Of a DNA stretch of 64,000 nt, positions 16,990 to 26,272 are shown in pieces (the stretch's first letter is position 1; each line of letters begins with the position of its first letter). The stretch comes from Limnohabitans sp040401135 (GTDB lineage: Bacteria > Pseudomonadota > Gammaproteobacteria > Burkholderiales > Burkholderiaceae_C). A program made the translations under genes and the position numbers. The notes beneath the pieces are model-generated. The model saw nothing but the letters and a program-made list of their open reading frames with translations. It was not told where the DNA came from and ran no database searches. Location: assembly GCF_040401135.1 (NCBI RefSeq), contig NZ_JBBAOV010000006.1, forward strand, positions 18,425-82,424, given 5' to 3'.

Positions 16990-18150
16990 ATGCGAATTAA
17001 AAACGGGGTAATAGTTACAGCTGTTTCGATTTTGTTAGTAGGAGCGAGTCTTTCCGCTCATGCCCAAAGTCAAGGAGTCAGTTCCAACGAGATCCTGATT
17101 GGAAGCATTCAAGATTTGTCAGGCCCACTGGCCGGCTTTAGCAAAATGGCCGCGGCTGGCATGCAAATGCGGGCAGACGAAATCAATGCCAAGGGCGGCA
17201 TCAATGGCCGCAAACTAAAACTGATCGTTGAAGACTCTGCTTACAACCCAACCAAAGCTGTTCAAGTTGCTCAAAAGCTAATCAACCAAGACAAGGTTTT
17301 TGTGGTCGCAGGCTCAATTGGTACGGTAGTCAACAACGCGGCCATGCCTGTGCAATTTGAGAAAAACGTCATGAACTTTGCGCCACTTACGGCCGCGCGT
17401 GACATGTTCGAGCCTGTTAACAAATTGAAATTCGCAATTCTGGATGACTACTACGGCTCAATGAAAGAGCATGCGCCAGTTCTCTTCAAGAAAGTCAACG
17501 CCAAAAAAGCCTGCATCTTGCACCAAGACGATGAGTTTGGTTTAGAAGTTGCTCGCGGTGTGACAGATGGACTGAAATCTATCAATATCCCAATCAGTGA
17601 GACAACGACCTACAAGCGGGGTGCCACTGATTTTTCTTCACAAATCGTGAAGTTAAAAGCCGCCAACTGCGACTTCGTCGGCATGGGCACCCTCATTCGC
17701 GAAACGCCGGGTGCAATTGGAGAGGCGCGTAAAACTGGCTTTAACCCAACCTTCATGGGCTCGATCGGCGCCTACACAGAGCTAGTCCCAATGCTGGGCA
17801 AAGAAGCGGTGAACGGTTTTTATGCGGTCAATTCAGCAACCATTCCTTATCCAGACTCAACCAATGAGAACGTCCGCGCATGGGCTTCGAGCTACAAAGT
17901 CAAATACGGCTCAGACCCCCAACTGTTCTCACTTTATGGCTACTGGATCATCGAGTTGCTGAGCCGAGGCATGGACAAAGCTGGCGCTAATTTAACCACT
18001 GAAAGTTTGGTTAAAGCCCTGGAAACCATGGGCCCACAAGGCAATAACTTGGGCGTGCCTACAGTCCAATTCACAGACAAGAACCATCTCGGCTCTAGTT
18101 ATTCTGCAATCTCACAAATTCAGAATGGCCGTTGGATTGAAGTGAAGTGA
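16990..18150 (+). CDS. HAAT-family ABC transporter substrate-binding protein (cluster 1)
   Basis: A 386-residue periplasmic binding protein of the Leu/Ile/Val-binding family. The signal peptide is MRIKNGVIVTAVSILLVGAS with cleavage near SAHAQ. The mature start, EILIGSIQDLSGPLAGFSKM, and EINAKGGINGRKLKLIVED are characteristic of the type-I fold. It delivers substrate to the permeases and ATPases that follow. The acyl-CoA synthetase at the operon end suggests a carboxylic acid substrate rather than an amino acid, but this is inference. A stem-loop lies between this gene and the next. Base composition is more AT-rich than the flanking genes. Confidence 0.9.
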   Translation: MRIKNGVIVTAVSILLVGASLSAHAQSQGVSSNEILIGSIQDLSGPLAGFSKMAAAGMQMRADEINAKGGINGRKLKLIVEDSAYNPTKAVQVAQKLINQDKVFVVAGSIGTVVNNAAMPVQFEKNVMNFAPLTAARDMFEPVNKLKFAILDDYYGSMKEHAPVLFKKVNAKKACILHQDDEFGLEVARGVTDGLKSINIPISETTTYKRGATDFSSQIVKLKAANCDFVGMGTLIRETPGAIGEARKTGFNPTFMGSIGAYTELVPMLGKEAVNGFYAVNSATIPYPDSTNENVRAWASSYKVKYGSDPQLFSLYGYWIIELLSRGMDKAGANLTTESLVKALETMGPQGNNLGVPTVQFTDKNHLGSSYSAISQIQNGRWIEVK

Positions 18151-18175
18151 AGTAATTTTTAACGATCTAGGTAGG

Positions 18176-18201
18176 CCAGGGCCTTGACTTGAGGCTCCTG
18201 G
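18176..18201 (+). other. Intercistronic stem-loop after the cluster 1 binding-protein gene
   Basis: CCAGG-GCCT (18176-18184) pairs with AGGC-T-CCTGG (18192-18201) with one bulged base and a seven-base loop. It sits 25 bp after the stop of the binding-protein gene. Such structures often stabilise the upstream message or partly end transcription, keeping the binding protein more abundant than the membrane parts. Confidence 0.5.
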
Positions 18202-18225
18202 CTGGAGCTGGTTTTATCTTTATGA

Positions 18226-19104
18226 ATGCGCGCCATGTTGCAACTGATTTTTGGTGGCATTTCTCAAGGCTGTATTTATGGGCTCATCGCCCTAGGCTTT
18301 GTGCTAATTTATAAAGCGACCGAAACCATTAGCTTTGCCCAAGGTGAGCTCATGATGGTAGGCGCGTTTGGCGCGTTGCTTTTGACACAGTTTTTTGGAT
18401 TTCCTTATGGCTTTGCGGTTCTGGCCGCTGTTGCAGCACTTGCTTTAATTGGCTTGTTGCTTGAGCGCATGGTCATCCGCCCCGTTTTAGGTCAAACGTC
18501 TTTAGCAATTGTGTTGATCACGATCGGGCTTGGCTATGTTGCTAGGGGTCTGATTGCCATGGTGCCCGACATCGGCACTGAGACACACACACTCCAAGTC
18601 CCGTATGCGGGCAAAGTACTGGATGTGGCAGGGGCCGTCATTTCGTATGACCACTTAATGGTCATTGGCTCCACGCTTGTCGTGAGCTTAGTTTTGTATG
18701 TGATGTTTCGCTTCAGTAAAGTTGGCATCGCCATGAGAGCCACATCTCAAAATCAGCTGGCAGCTCACTACATGGGCATACCTGTGAAGCGAATCAACGG
18801 ACTGGTCTGGAGCATGGCGGCAGGGCTTGCCTGCCTTGCCGGCATTTTATTAGCCCCCATCACATTCATCCACGTCAACATGGGCTTTATCGGCCTCAAA
18901 GCTTTGCCTGCAGCCGTGGTGGGTGGATTTACAAGCTTGCCTGGTGCGATTTTGGGCGGGATCATCATTGGCTTGGTAGAAGCTTTTTCTGGCTTTTATC
19001 TACCCGAAGGCTTTAAGGAAGTCTCTGCTTACGTTGTGATGCTTTTGGTTTTGCTTCTGTACCCAGAAGGACTGCTGGGTGAACGAACCCGCAAGAAAGT
19101 CTAA
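18226..19104 (+). CDS. HAAT ABC transporter permease, LivH type (cluster 1)
   Basis: A 292-residue inner-membrane permease. The N-terminus, LIFGGISQGCIYGLIALGFV with YKATETISFAQGELMMVGAF, is the LivH hallmark. Several further hydrophobic spans follow, and the coupling region contains FSKVGIAMRATSQNQLAAHY with the EAA-like pattern. It pairs with the LivM-type permease encoded two bases downstream. Two in-frame ATGs (18226 and 18235) are possible starts. Confidence 0.92.
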   Translation: MRAMLQLIFGGISQGCIYGLIALGFVLIYKATETISFAQGELMMVGAFGALLLTQFFGFPYGFAVLAAVAALALIGLLLERMVIRPVLGQTSLAIVLITIGLGYVARGLIAMVPDIGTETHTLQVPYAGKVLDVAGAVISYDHLMVIGSTLVVSLVLYVMFRFSKVGIAMRATSQNQLAAHYMGIPVKRINGLVWSMAAGLACLAGILLAPITFIHVNMGFIGLKALPAAVVGGFTSLPGAILGGIIIGLVEAFSGFYLPEGFKEVSAYVVMLLVLLLYPEGLLGERTRKKV

Positions 19105-19106
19105 GC

Positions 19107-20183
19107 ATGAGATTTATTTTTAAAATAAGTTATGCGCAAGACATCAATATCGTCAAGCACAAGGGCCAAGCTTTTTGGTACTCCCTTTTGCTGTTGGTCT
19201 TGGCCTTATGCCCACTCGTCGTGAGCGAGTTTTGGATGGCGCAAGTCAACATCATCCTGATTTATTCACTGGTGGGTTTCGGCACCATGGTCCTTCTGGG
19301 CTACACAGGACAACTGTCATTTGGGCACGCCGCATTCTTTGGACTCGGCGCATTTGTGCAAGCCTATTTCACAAATTTAGGGTGGCCATTTTTCGCCGCC
19401 TTGGCCGTGTCTATTTTTATCAATGTTGCACTTGGCGCCTTGATCGCACTTCCCGCACTGAGAGTAAAGGGGATTTTTTTAGGTGTTGCCACATTGGCGC
19501 TTGGTCTCATTGTTGAGGAAGTGTTCGTCAAGTGGGTGTCATTTACAAATGGCACATCAGGTCTGGCCGTTAAATCTGCACAAATTTTTGGAGTAGCTTT
19601 CAATACACAAATTTCTTTTTTCTATCTCGTCTTGGGCATTGTGGTGGTTGCAACCTTGTTGACCATTAATCTATTGCGAAGTTCAACTGGGCGCGCATTC
19701 ATTGCCATTCGCGACTCCGAAATATCTGCACAAAGCATGGGCATTCATGTGGGGCGCTACAAGATCATCGCCTTCATGATCTCCGCAGGATTTACGGGTG
19801 TGGGTGGCGCCATGTACGCGCATTACCTCAGATTCATTTCACCTGAGAACTTCAACCTTTTCTTATCGCTAGATTTTGTGCTGATGGTCATCATTGGTGG
19901 CCTAGCAAGTATTCATGGCATTTTCTTTGGTGCCATCTTCATCATCATGATGCCGCCTCTGATTGCCAACCTTAAGGACTTGTTACCCGTATTTATGGCG
20001 AATACGGCGGGGTTACAAAATGTCATTTACGGCGTCATTCTGATTTGTTTTGTTTTGTTTGAGCCTATGGGTTTGTATGGCCGCTGGGTCAAGGTTCGAA
20101 CTTATTTTCAGGTGTTTCCTTTTTATCGAGATGGCATGTTTAAGCGACAAAAGTCATTTCAAAAATCTGACCGCCTGAAGTGA
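19107..20183 (+). CDS. HAAT ABC transporter permease, LivM type (cluster 1)
   Basis: A 358-residue multi-spanning permease. The LivM signature GYTGQLSFGHAAFFGLGAFV is present, as is the coupling stretch TGRAFIAIRDSEISAQSMGI followed by YKIIAFMISAGFTGVGGAMY. The first 25 residues form an unusual cytoplasmic extension before the first helix, and a basic tail follows the last. It starts two bases after livH and ends seven bases before livG, so the genes are co-translated. Confidence 0.92.
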   Translation: MRFIFKISYAQDINIVKHKGQAFWYSLLLLVLALCPLVVSEFWMAQVNIILIYSLVGFGTMVLLGYTGQLSFGHAAFFGLGAFVQAYFTNLGWPFFAALAVSIFINVALGALIALPALRVKGIFLGVATLALGLIVEEVFVKWVSFTNGTSGLAVKSAQIFGVAFNTQISFFYLVLGIVVVATLLTINLLRSSTGRAFIAIRDSEISAQSMGIHVGRYKIIAFMISAGFTGVGGAMYAHYLRFISPENFNLFLSLDFVLMVIIGGLASIHGIFFGAIFIIMMPPLIANLKDLLPVFMANTAGLQNVIYGVILICFVLFEPMGLYGRWVKVRTYFQVFPFYRDGMFKRQKSFQKSDRLK

Positions 20184-20190
20184 GCCACCT

Positions 20191-20976
20191 ATGTCGCAAA
20201 CATTATTGAAAGTTCAAAATGTTACGCGCCGCTTTGGCGGCTTGGTTGCTGTGGACAACGTGAGCTTTGATGTCATGCAGGGTGAGGTGCTAACAATCAT
20301 TGGGCCTAATGGCGCTGGCAAATCGACGTTGTTTAATGTGATCAGTCGGATTTATCCGCAAAGCACAGGCCAATTGTTTTTTGAGAGCGTGGATCTAGGA
20401 GATACGCCACCGCACAAAATTGCAAACCTTGGCATCGCGCGTACTTTTCAAAATATCGAGCTCTTTGAACATGCAACTGTTTTGCAAAATTTACTGATTG
20501 GTCACCACCGACTGAATCGCACAGGCTTATGGAGCAATCTTTTATTTCTCAACTCCACTCGCCAAGAAGAGCACGCGTCCCGCCTGCGAATCGAAAAGGT
20601 CATTGACTTTCTAGGCTTACAAAAATACAGAGACAGCTTTGTATCTGGCCTGCCATACGGCATCCGAAAAGTAGTCGAATTGGGGCGTGCCCTCAGCATG
20701 GATCCCAAATTGCTTTTACTTGACGAGCCATCTTCTGGTTTGAATCCTGAAGAAACTGAAGAGATGGCTTTTTGGATCAAGGACCTGGTGAATGATTTAG
20801 GCATCACGGTGTTGATGGTCGAACACGACATGTCTTTGGTCTCGCGCGTGTCCAGTCGCGTGGTTGCCATGAATCAAGGACAAGTCATCGCAATTGGGAC
20901 ATCGGCGCAGGTTCAGAGCCATCCTGAAGTGATCAAGGCCTACATTGGTGCAGAAGACGAGGGTGCAAATGACTGA
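20191..20976 (+). CDS. HAAT ABC transporter ATPase, LivG type (cluster 1)
   Basis: A 261-residue ATPase. The Walker A motif is GPNGAGKST, the LivG-specific ARTFQNIELF follows the Q-loop, and the Walker B region is LLLLDEPSSGLNPEE. The signature segment reads LPYGIRKVVELGRAL; the usual LSGGQ is replaced by a LPYG form, which is normal in LivG. The conserved ending VMVEHDMSLVSRVSSRVVAM has the H-loop. Its stop overlaps the next gene's start by eight bases. Confidence 0.94.
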   Translation: MSQTLLKVQNVTRRFGGLVAVDNVSFDVMQGEVLTIIGPNGAGKSTLFNVISRIYPQSTGQLFFESVDLGDTPPHKIANLGIARTFQNIELFEHATVLQNLLIGHHRLNRTGLWSNLLFLNSTRQEEHASRLRIEKVIDFLGLQKYRDSFVSGLPYGIRKVVELGRALSMDPKLLLLDEPSSGLNPEETEEMAFWIKDLVNDLGITVLMVEHDMSLVSRVSSRVVAMNQGQVIAIGTSAQVQSHPEVIKAYIGAEDEGAND

Positions 20977-21796
20977 TATGCCAACCTCCATGCCGGAGAC
21001 ATCGGCATCGACTGCCGAAAACACAAGTTCAGCACTTCTTCGACTCACCAATATTGAAAGCGCATACGGCCCCGTCAAAGCCATTCGCGGGGTAAGCCTT
21101 GAAGTAAAGAAGGGTCAAATCGTCACGCTTCTAGGCTCCAACGGTGCGGGCAAAACGACCCTGCTAAAAACTATCTCAGGCATTATGGATCCCGTCAGAG
21201 GCACGGTTGAATTTGCCAACCAAGACATCACGGGCTTAGAAGCTTCAGACCTCGTCAAGAAGGGCCTCAGCCATGTACCCGAGGGACGAGAGGTTTTTCC
21301 CATGCTCACGGTCTATGAAAACCTCATGATGGGCGCGTACACCCGCAATGACCGCGATGCGATTGCCCGTGATTTAGAGCAGTCTTATCGGTACTTCCCC
21401 ATTCTCAAAGAGCGAGAAACCCAAGTCGCTGGCTTGCTGTCGGGCGGACAGCAACAAATGCTGGCTATCGCGAGAGCCTTATTAGCAGATCCACAAATGA
21501 TTTTGATGGACGAACCCAGTCTGGGTTTAAGTCCTAAATTAACCAAAGAAATTTTCCAGATTATTCGAATGATCAACCGAGACAGTGGACGGTCCATTCT
21601 CTTGGTTGAACAAAACGCGCGCATAGCACTGCAAACAGCTGACTTCGGTTACATCATGGAAAACGGACGCATCGTCATGCAAGACTCATGCGAACGTTTG
21701 ATGCAAAAAGATGACATCCAGGAGTTTTACCTAGGCATGAAACAAGAGGGTGTTCGGGCTGAACGCCGGTGGAAAAAGAAAAAAACTTGGCGCTAG
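20969..21796 (+). CDS. HAAT ABC transporter ATPase, LivF type (cluster 1)
   Basis: A 275-residue ATPase starting MTDMPTSMPETSASTAENTS, with a roughly 25-residue low-complexity extension before the ABC domain. Walker A is GSNGAGKTT, the signature is LLSGGQQQMLAIARAL, and Walker B is MILMDEPSLGLSP. The LivF-specific SHVPEGREVFPMLTVYENL is present. It ends with a basic stretch (RRWKKKKTWR) not seen in standard LivF. The ATG at 20969 overlaps the livG end by eight bases and is preferred over one at 20945. Confidence 0.93.
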   Translation: MTDMPTSMPETSASTAENTSSALLRLTNIESAYGPVKAIRGVSLEVKKGQIVTLLGSNGAGKTTLLKTISGIMDPVRGTVEFANQDITGLEASDLVKKGLSHVPEGREVFPMLTVYENLMMGAYTRNDRDAIARDLEQSYRYFPILKERETQVAGLLSGGQQQMLAIARALLADPQMILMDEPSLGLSPKLTKEIFQIIRMINRDSGRSILLVEQNARIALQTADFGYIMENGRIVMQDSCERLMQKDDIQEFYLGMKQEGVRAERRWKKKKTWR

Positions 21797-21866
21797 TTGG
21801 CCTCGCTGACTCCTACTCACTTGATGAACCAGTTCATGACGACTTATCTAAAACGGGAGATCTCTG

Positions 21867-23744
21867 ATGCGTTACCTTTGGCAAATTGAAGCTGAATTTG
21901 CTCGCGCAGAGAAAAATGCTGCTGCGCCTTTGGCGGGCGACACAGTTCAGGCCTTGTTTTGGAATGCAGTCGCGTTACGAAAAAATGATATTTGGTTACG
22001 TCAAAAAGAGCTGGGCATTTGGCGCGCCTGGACTTGGCACGAAACCGGAGAGATTGTCAAAGAAATAGCCATGGGCTTGCACGTGCTAGGCATGCGGGCT
22101 CAAGATCGAGTTTCAATTTTGTCTAACACTCGGGCTGAGTGGGTATGGGCAGATTTTGCGATTCTTAGTCTAGGGGGTGCGTCGGCGGGTATTTATCCAA
22201 CGGATGCCGTGTCACAGGTGCAATACATTCTGAGCGATAGCCAAAGTCGGTTTTTATTTGTGGAAGACGAAGAACAACTTGATAAGGTGCTCGAGGTCCT
22301 GCCAGACCTGCCCAACCTAAGCAAAATCATTGTCCTAGATGACAAGGGTCTGCGCCATTTTGAGCACCCACAAGTTCTGTCACTCAAGGCGCTGCGCCAC
22401 CTTGGTGCTACGGCTTTGGCGGGCAACCCTTTTGGTCTTGACGCACTCAAAAACGCCTCATCGCCTGAGCACTTGGCAATACTGGTCTATACATCTGGCA
22501 CCACCGGTAAACCCAAAGGTGCCATGCACCATCATTCAGGCTTGGTCTATGCAATTCGTGGTCACGCACAAATCATTGCGCAAACACCGCAAGATGAACG
22601 CATGTGCTTTTTACCGCTCTGTCATATCGCCGAGCGGGTGGGTGGTGCGTTCGTGTGCATGTACACGGGTACAAAAATTAATTTTGTTGAAAACCCTGAA
22701 ACTGTTCCTGAAAATATTCGAGAAATTTCACCCACCATCATTCTTGCCGTTCCACGCGTGTGGGAAAAGTTTCAGTCCGGCGTTTATTTGTCTCTCAAAG
22801 AGTCGACAAGATTTGAACAGGCCCTCTTCCATTGGGCCATTGACCTTGGGAGCAAAATTGCAGACCAGTTCTTAGCCGGGCAGTCCATTGATCTCCACCA
22901 ACGTCTGGCATATCGCTTAGCGCATTGGTTAGTTTTGGCGAATGTTCGAAAATCACTTGGCATTGACCAAGCGCGGTTTTTGTTAAGTGGTGCAGCGCCT
23001 ATCTCGCCGAAAATTTTGCGATGGTTTTTTGCGTTAGGCGTGCCCATGTTCGAGATTTGGGGCATGACCGAAACATGCGGTGGCTCATCTGCGAATAACC
23101 TTGGTTTCATCAAGCTGGGCTCGATTGGCGTCCCAGCCCCGCACAACGAAATGAAGCTGGATTCTGAAACGGGTGAAATTCTCATCAAAGGTCAAAATAT
23201 TTTCTCTGGCTATCTCAACTTGCCAGATAAAACCAAAGAGATGTTCGACGCAGAAGGCTGGATGCACACAGGCGATGTGGGAACAGTGGATGCAAACGGT
23301 TTCTTTGCCATCACGGATCGCATGAAAGACATCATCATCACGGCTGGCGGAAAAAACATCACGCCCAGCGAACTTGAAAACGAGTTGAAGGCCTCGCCCT
23401 ACATCACGGATGCCGTCATTGTGGGTGACCGGTTGCCCTATCTCACGGCCATCATCATGGTCGACCATGACAACGTCGAACAATATGCCCAGTCGCACGA
23501 CATTGGTTTCACCAACTACGAAAGCCTGACCCAAGCGCAAGAGATCACGAAACTCATTCAATTGGAAGTCGATCAGGTGAATCAAAAATTTGCGCGCGTT
23601 GAGCAAATCAAAAAGTTTTTTTTGCTCAGTAAGAAACTAAGTCCAGAGGACGAAGAGGTCACCCCGACAATGAAGCTCAAGCGAAAGCTTGTGATCGATA
23701 AATACGCAGACTTGATACAAAAAATGTATGCTGAACGTGCATGA
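21867..23744 (+). CDS. Long-chain acyl-CoA synthetase (AMP-forming)
   Basis: A 625-residue ANL-superfamily ligase that activates a carboxylic acid with ATP and joins it to CoA. The phosphate loop is YTSGTTGKPKGAM; LPLCHIAERVGG and MFEIWGMTETCGGSS are the long-chain synthetase acyl-site motifs; the hinge is TGDVGTVDANGFFAITDRMK, with the catalytic lysine region ITAGGKNITPSELE. It closes the HAAT operon 70 bp after livF, with a GGGAGA ribosome site. Its place suggests that the transporter imports a fatty, aromatic or alicyclic acid that is then activated. Composition is AT-rich like the rest of the operon. Confidence 0.9.
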   Translation: MRYLWQIEAEFARAEKNAAAPLAGDTVQALFWNAVALRKNDIWLRQKELGIWRAWTWHETGEIVKEIAMGLHVLGMRAQDRVSILSNTRAEWVWADFAILSLGGASAGIYPTDAVSQVQYILSDSQSRFLFVEDEEQLDKVLEVLPDLPNLSKIIVLDDKGLRHFEHPQVLSLKALRHLGATALAGNPFGLDALKNASSPEHLAILVYTSGTTGKPKGAMHHHSGLVYAIRGHAQIIAQTPQDERMCFLPLCHIAERVGGAFVCMYTGTKINFVENPETVPENIREISPTIILAVPRVWEKFQSGVYLSLKESTRFEQALFHWAIDLGSKIADQFLAGQSIDLHQRLAYRLAHWLVLANVRKSLGIDQARFLLSGAAPISPKILRWFFALGVPMFEIWGMTETCGGSSANNLGFIKLGSIGVPAPHNEMKLDSETGEILIKGQNIFSGYLNLPDKTKEMFDAEGWMHTGDVGTVDANGFFAITDRMKDIIITAGGKNITPSELENELKASPYITDAVIVGDRLPYLTAIIMVDHDNVEQYAQSHDIGFTNYESLTQAQEITKLIQLEVDQVNQKFARVEQIKKFFLLSKKLSPEDEEVTPTMKLKRKLVIDKYADLIQKMYAERA

Positions 23745-23778
23745 AGCGTAATCTGTGGCTCTTGTTACAGTCTTGTAC

Positions 23779-24162
23779 ATGAGCACATTCAACAAAGTCA
23801 TCCTCTTCACCGACACCGACGGCTTCGCACGTTTCCGCGAGGAAACGATCGAACTCTCCGAAGGCAAACCGCAAGCTCGTTTGTCACCACTCATGGCCAG
23901 TGGCGGCATGCAGCTGCGCCGCAGCCCTGTGGGGTTTCGCAGCGACTTTCATTGCACCGACAACCCGCAGTGGTTGTTTGTGTTGGAAGGTCAGATGGAA
24001 ATCTTTTTGCAAGACGGCACGTCTCGCGTCTTTGGCCCGGGCGAGCATTTTTACTCGGCCGATGTGTTGCCCGCAGGCGCCACGTTTAACGCCCAAGTGC
24101 ACGGCCACTGGAGCCGCCAAGTGGGGCCTGCCGAGCTAGTGACCTTGTTTGTGCGCGGTTAA
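23779..24162 (+). CDS. Cupin-domain protein
   Basis: A 127-residue single-domain protein with cupin features: SDFHCTDNPQWLFVLEGQME (motif 1 region), FGPGEHFYSADVLPAGATFN (between the two motifs), and HGHWSRQVGPAELVTLFVR (motif 2 region). Histidines in these stretches could hold a metal, though the exact ligand set of known enzymes is not clear. The ATG at 23779 is preferred over an in-frame one at 23755. It follows the acyl-CoA synthetase by 34 bp but has the higher GC of the chromosome, so it is probably not part of that operon. Function is unknown. Confidence 0.75.
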   Translation: MSTFNKVILFTDTDGFARFREETIELSEGKPQARLSPLMASGGMQLRRSPVGFRSDFHCTDNPQWLFVLEGQMEIFLQDGTSRVFGPGEHFYSADVLPAGATFNAQVHGHWSRQVGPAELVTLFVRG

Positions 24163-24181
24163 ACCACGCGGAGCGCGTGCC

Positions 24182-24532
24182 TTACCAGCCCAGCGCCAAG
24201 TGCAAGGGTAAATACACGCCCATGCCCAACACGATGGTCAGCAGCACATCGTGCTTGAAGAAGTACACCGCCACCCCCACCGCTGCTGCATAGATGCGGG
24301 CGTCTTGCCAAGTGGCAATCAGCTCGCCTTGGCTCATCATAATTTCAGGCACGACCACGGCTGACAAAGCGGCGATGGGCGCGTATTGCAAACCGCGTTG
24401 CGCCCAGTGGGGCAAGTGCCACTCGCTGTTGCTGAGGAAGAAAAAGCTGCGCGTGACCGCTGTGATGACGGCCAAGCCCACAATGACCCAGAGGGTCCAA
24501 GCATCGGTCACGTTCAAGTCGGTGCTGTTCAT
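24182..24532 (-). CDS. azlD: Branched-chain amino acid exporter small subunit, AzlD
   Basis: A 116-residue protein with four predicted helices: TLWVIVGLAVITAVTRSFFF, GLQYAPIAALSAVVVPEIMM, DARIYAAAVGVAVYFFKHD and LLTIVLGMGVYLPLHLAL. The TRSFFF near the N-terminus and YAPIAALSAVVVPEI are typical of AzlD. It forms a two-part exporter with AzlC, whose gene overlaps it by four bases (24529-24532). Substrate is probably branched-chain amino acids or analogues, from family knowledge. Confidence 0.88.
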   Translation of the reverse strand: MNSTDLNVTDAWTLWVIVGLAVITAVTRSFFFLSNSEWHLPHWAQRGLQYAPIAALSAVVVPEIMMSQGELIATWQDARIYAAAVGVAVYFFKHDVLLTIVLGMGVYLPLHLALGW

Positions 24533-25260
24533 GCAGCCCTCTCTTTCAAGGCCTTGAGTTGCTCCACCATCAAGCACGCGAACACCGCCATGAGGATGGC
24601 CACCACGATGTTGAGCCTCAAAGGCAAGTCATAAGCCAGCACCGCCACCATGCCCGCGACGATGGCCGATAACACGCGCAAGCGCGAGCTGGCCAACGAG
24701 CACTGAATGCCCAGCAAACACAAAATGCCCGCAAAGCCCAAGCCCCACGAGGTAGGTATGGCGTTGGCCAAAGCAATGCCCAACAAGCTGCACGACATCC
24801 AGCTGCCCCAATTGGCAAAACTCAAACCAGCCAAATAGGCTTCTTGCGTGAGTCGGTTTTCTTTGGTGTCGGCAGGATGTGCAAAGCGGCGGGTAAACAA
24901 CACATACACAGGATCCGTGATGAAGTAGCCCGCCGCAATGCGCGGCAACCGAGGCAGGTGCATGAGGTAGCCGCGCATGTGCAGGCTAAACACCACAAAG
25001 CGTAAGTTGACACAAAAGCCCGCGGCCAGCACCACCCAAGCGGGCGCACCCGCCACGATGAGCGGCGTTGCCGCCAACTGCGAGCTACCGGCATACACCA
25101 GCAGCGTCATGAAGACCGACTCAAACACGCTCATGCCCGACTTGACCAAGGCCACGCCCGTCATCAGCGCCCACGCAATTTGCCCAAAGGCTTGAGGTGC
25201 GAGGTCTCGCGCCCCGAGATTGAACTCAGGGTGTTGGTAGAGCTTGCGTTGCCAAAACAT
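24529..25260 (-). CDS. azlC: Branched-chain amino acid exporter large subunit, AzlC
   Basis: A 243-residue inner-membrane protein of the AzlC/YgaZ family. The hallmark SVFESVFMTLLVYAGSSQLAA is followed by AAGFCVNLRFVVFSLHMRGY, both strongly conserved in this family, then further helices to the end. It pairs with AzlD by a four-base overlap. It lies 16 bp after fmt on the same strand and may be carried on the def-fmt message. Confidence 0.9.
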   Translation of the reverse strand: MFWQRKLYQHPEFNLGARDLAPQAFGQIAWALMTGVALVKSGMSVFESVFMTLLVYAGSSQLAATPLIVAGAPAWVVLAAGFCVNLRFVVFSLHMRGYLMHLPRLPRIAAGYFITDPVYVLFTRRFAHPADTKENRLTQEAYLAGLSFANWGSWMSCSLLGIALANAIPTSWGLGFAGILCLLGIQCSLASSRLRVLSAIVAGMVAVLAYDLPLRLNIVVAILMAVFACLMVEQLKALKERAA

Positions 25261-25276
25261 GCGTCAGTTTTTCAGT

Positions 25277-26272
25277 TTATTTTTGAGCGCTGTGCGGCTC
25301 AAAACACTGGCCAGCTGTGAGCGAAAAGCCGCGCAAAAAATCTGCTGCGCTCAGGCGCTTGCCCCCTGCGCGTTGCAGCTCGGTCAGGCACAACACACCT
25401 TGCCCGCAGGCCACGCGCACGCCGTGTTCATCGGCGCTGATCACTGTGCCGGCTGCTTTGTTGTGTGCGGTTTTTTCTGCCGTGGCACGCCACAGTTTGA
25501 TGACGTCAGCGCCCATTTTCGCCGAGGCAGCGGGGAATGGGTTGAACGCACGCACACGTCGGCCAATCGCGTCAGCGGGCTGTCGCCAATCCACCGCGGC
25601 TTCGGCTTTTTCAATTTTGTGGGCGTAAGTAATACCGGACTCAGGTTGTTTGACGGGATGCAATTTGCCCGTCTGTGCATCAGCCAAAGCACGCACCACC
25701 AAGACGCCACCCATGTCGGCCAAGCGGTCGTGCAGGCTGGCGGTGGTGTCGTCTGCGGCAATGTCCAGCACGTCGGTCAGCAGCATGTCACCGGTGTCGA
25801 GACCCGCGTCCATTTGCATGATGACCACACCCGTTTGCGCATCCCCCGCCTCGATGGCGCGGTGAATGGGTGCAGCGCCCCGCCAGCGTGGCAGCAGCGA
25901 AGCATGAATATTCAAGCAGCCCAAGCGCGGCGCGTCCAGCGCCCACTGCGGCAAGATGAGGCCGTAGGCCGCCACCACCATCACATCGGCCTGATGTTTC
26001 GAAATAGCCTCAGCAATGGCGGCTTGTGCAACCGCTGCGTCGTCTGGGTATTTGCCGTCAAGACGAAGACTCAACGGCTGAGCCACGGAGATGTTGTGTT
26101 GCATAGCCAATTGCTTGACGGCCGAGGCTTGCAGCTTCATGCCGCGACCCGCGGGTCGGTCCGGCTGGGTCAGCACCAAAGGCACGGTGTGACCTGCCGC
26201 CAAAATTTGAGCCAAGGCCTCGGCCGCAAATTCTGGCGTGCCCGCAAAGATGACGCGAAGCGGTTGACTCAT
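25277..26272 (-). CDS. fmt: Methionyl-tRNA formyltransferase
   Basis: Fmt formylates initiator Met-tRNA with 10-formyl-tetrahydrofolate. The 331-residue protein has FAGTPEFAAEAL at the start, the active-site stretch LGCLNIHASLLPRWRGAAPI (catalytic Asn and His), and MQMDAGLDTGDML with the catalytic Asp. A C-terminal OB-fold tRNA-binding domain follows from about residue 210. It begins at the base after the def stop, so the two are translated together; def removes the formyl group that Fmt adds. Confidence 0.96.
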   Translation of the reverse strand: MSQPLRVIFAGTPEFAAEALAQILAAGHTVPLVLTQPDRPAGRGMKLQASAVKQLAMQHNISVAQPLSLRLDGKYPDDAAVAQAAIAEAISKHQADVMVVAAYGLILPQWALDAPRLGCLNIHASLLPRWRGAAPIHRAIEAGDAQTGVVIMQMDAGLDTGDMLLTDVLDIAADDTTASLHDRLADMGGVLVVRALADAQTGKLHPVKQPESGITYAHKIEKAEAAVDWRQPADAIGRRVRAFNPFPAASAKMGADVIKLWRATAEKTAHNKAAGTVISADEHGVRVACGQGVLCLTELQRAGGKRLSAADFLRGFSLTAGQCFEPHSAQK

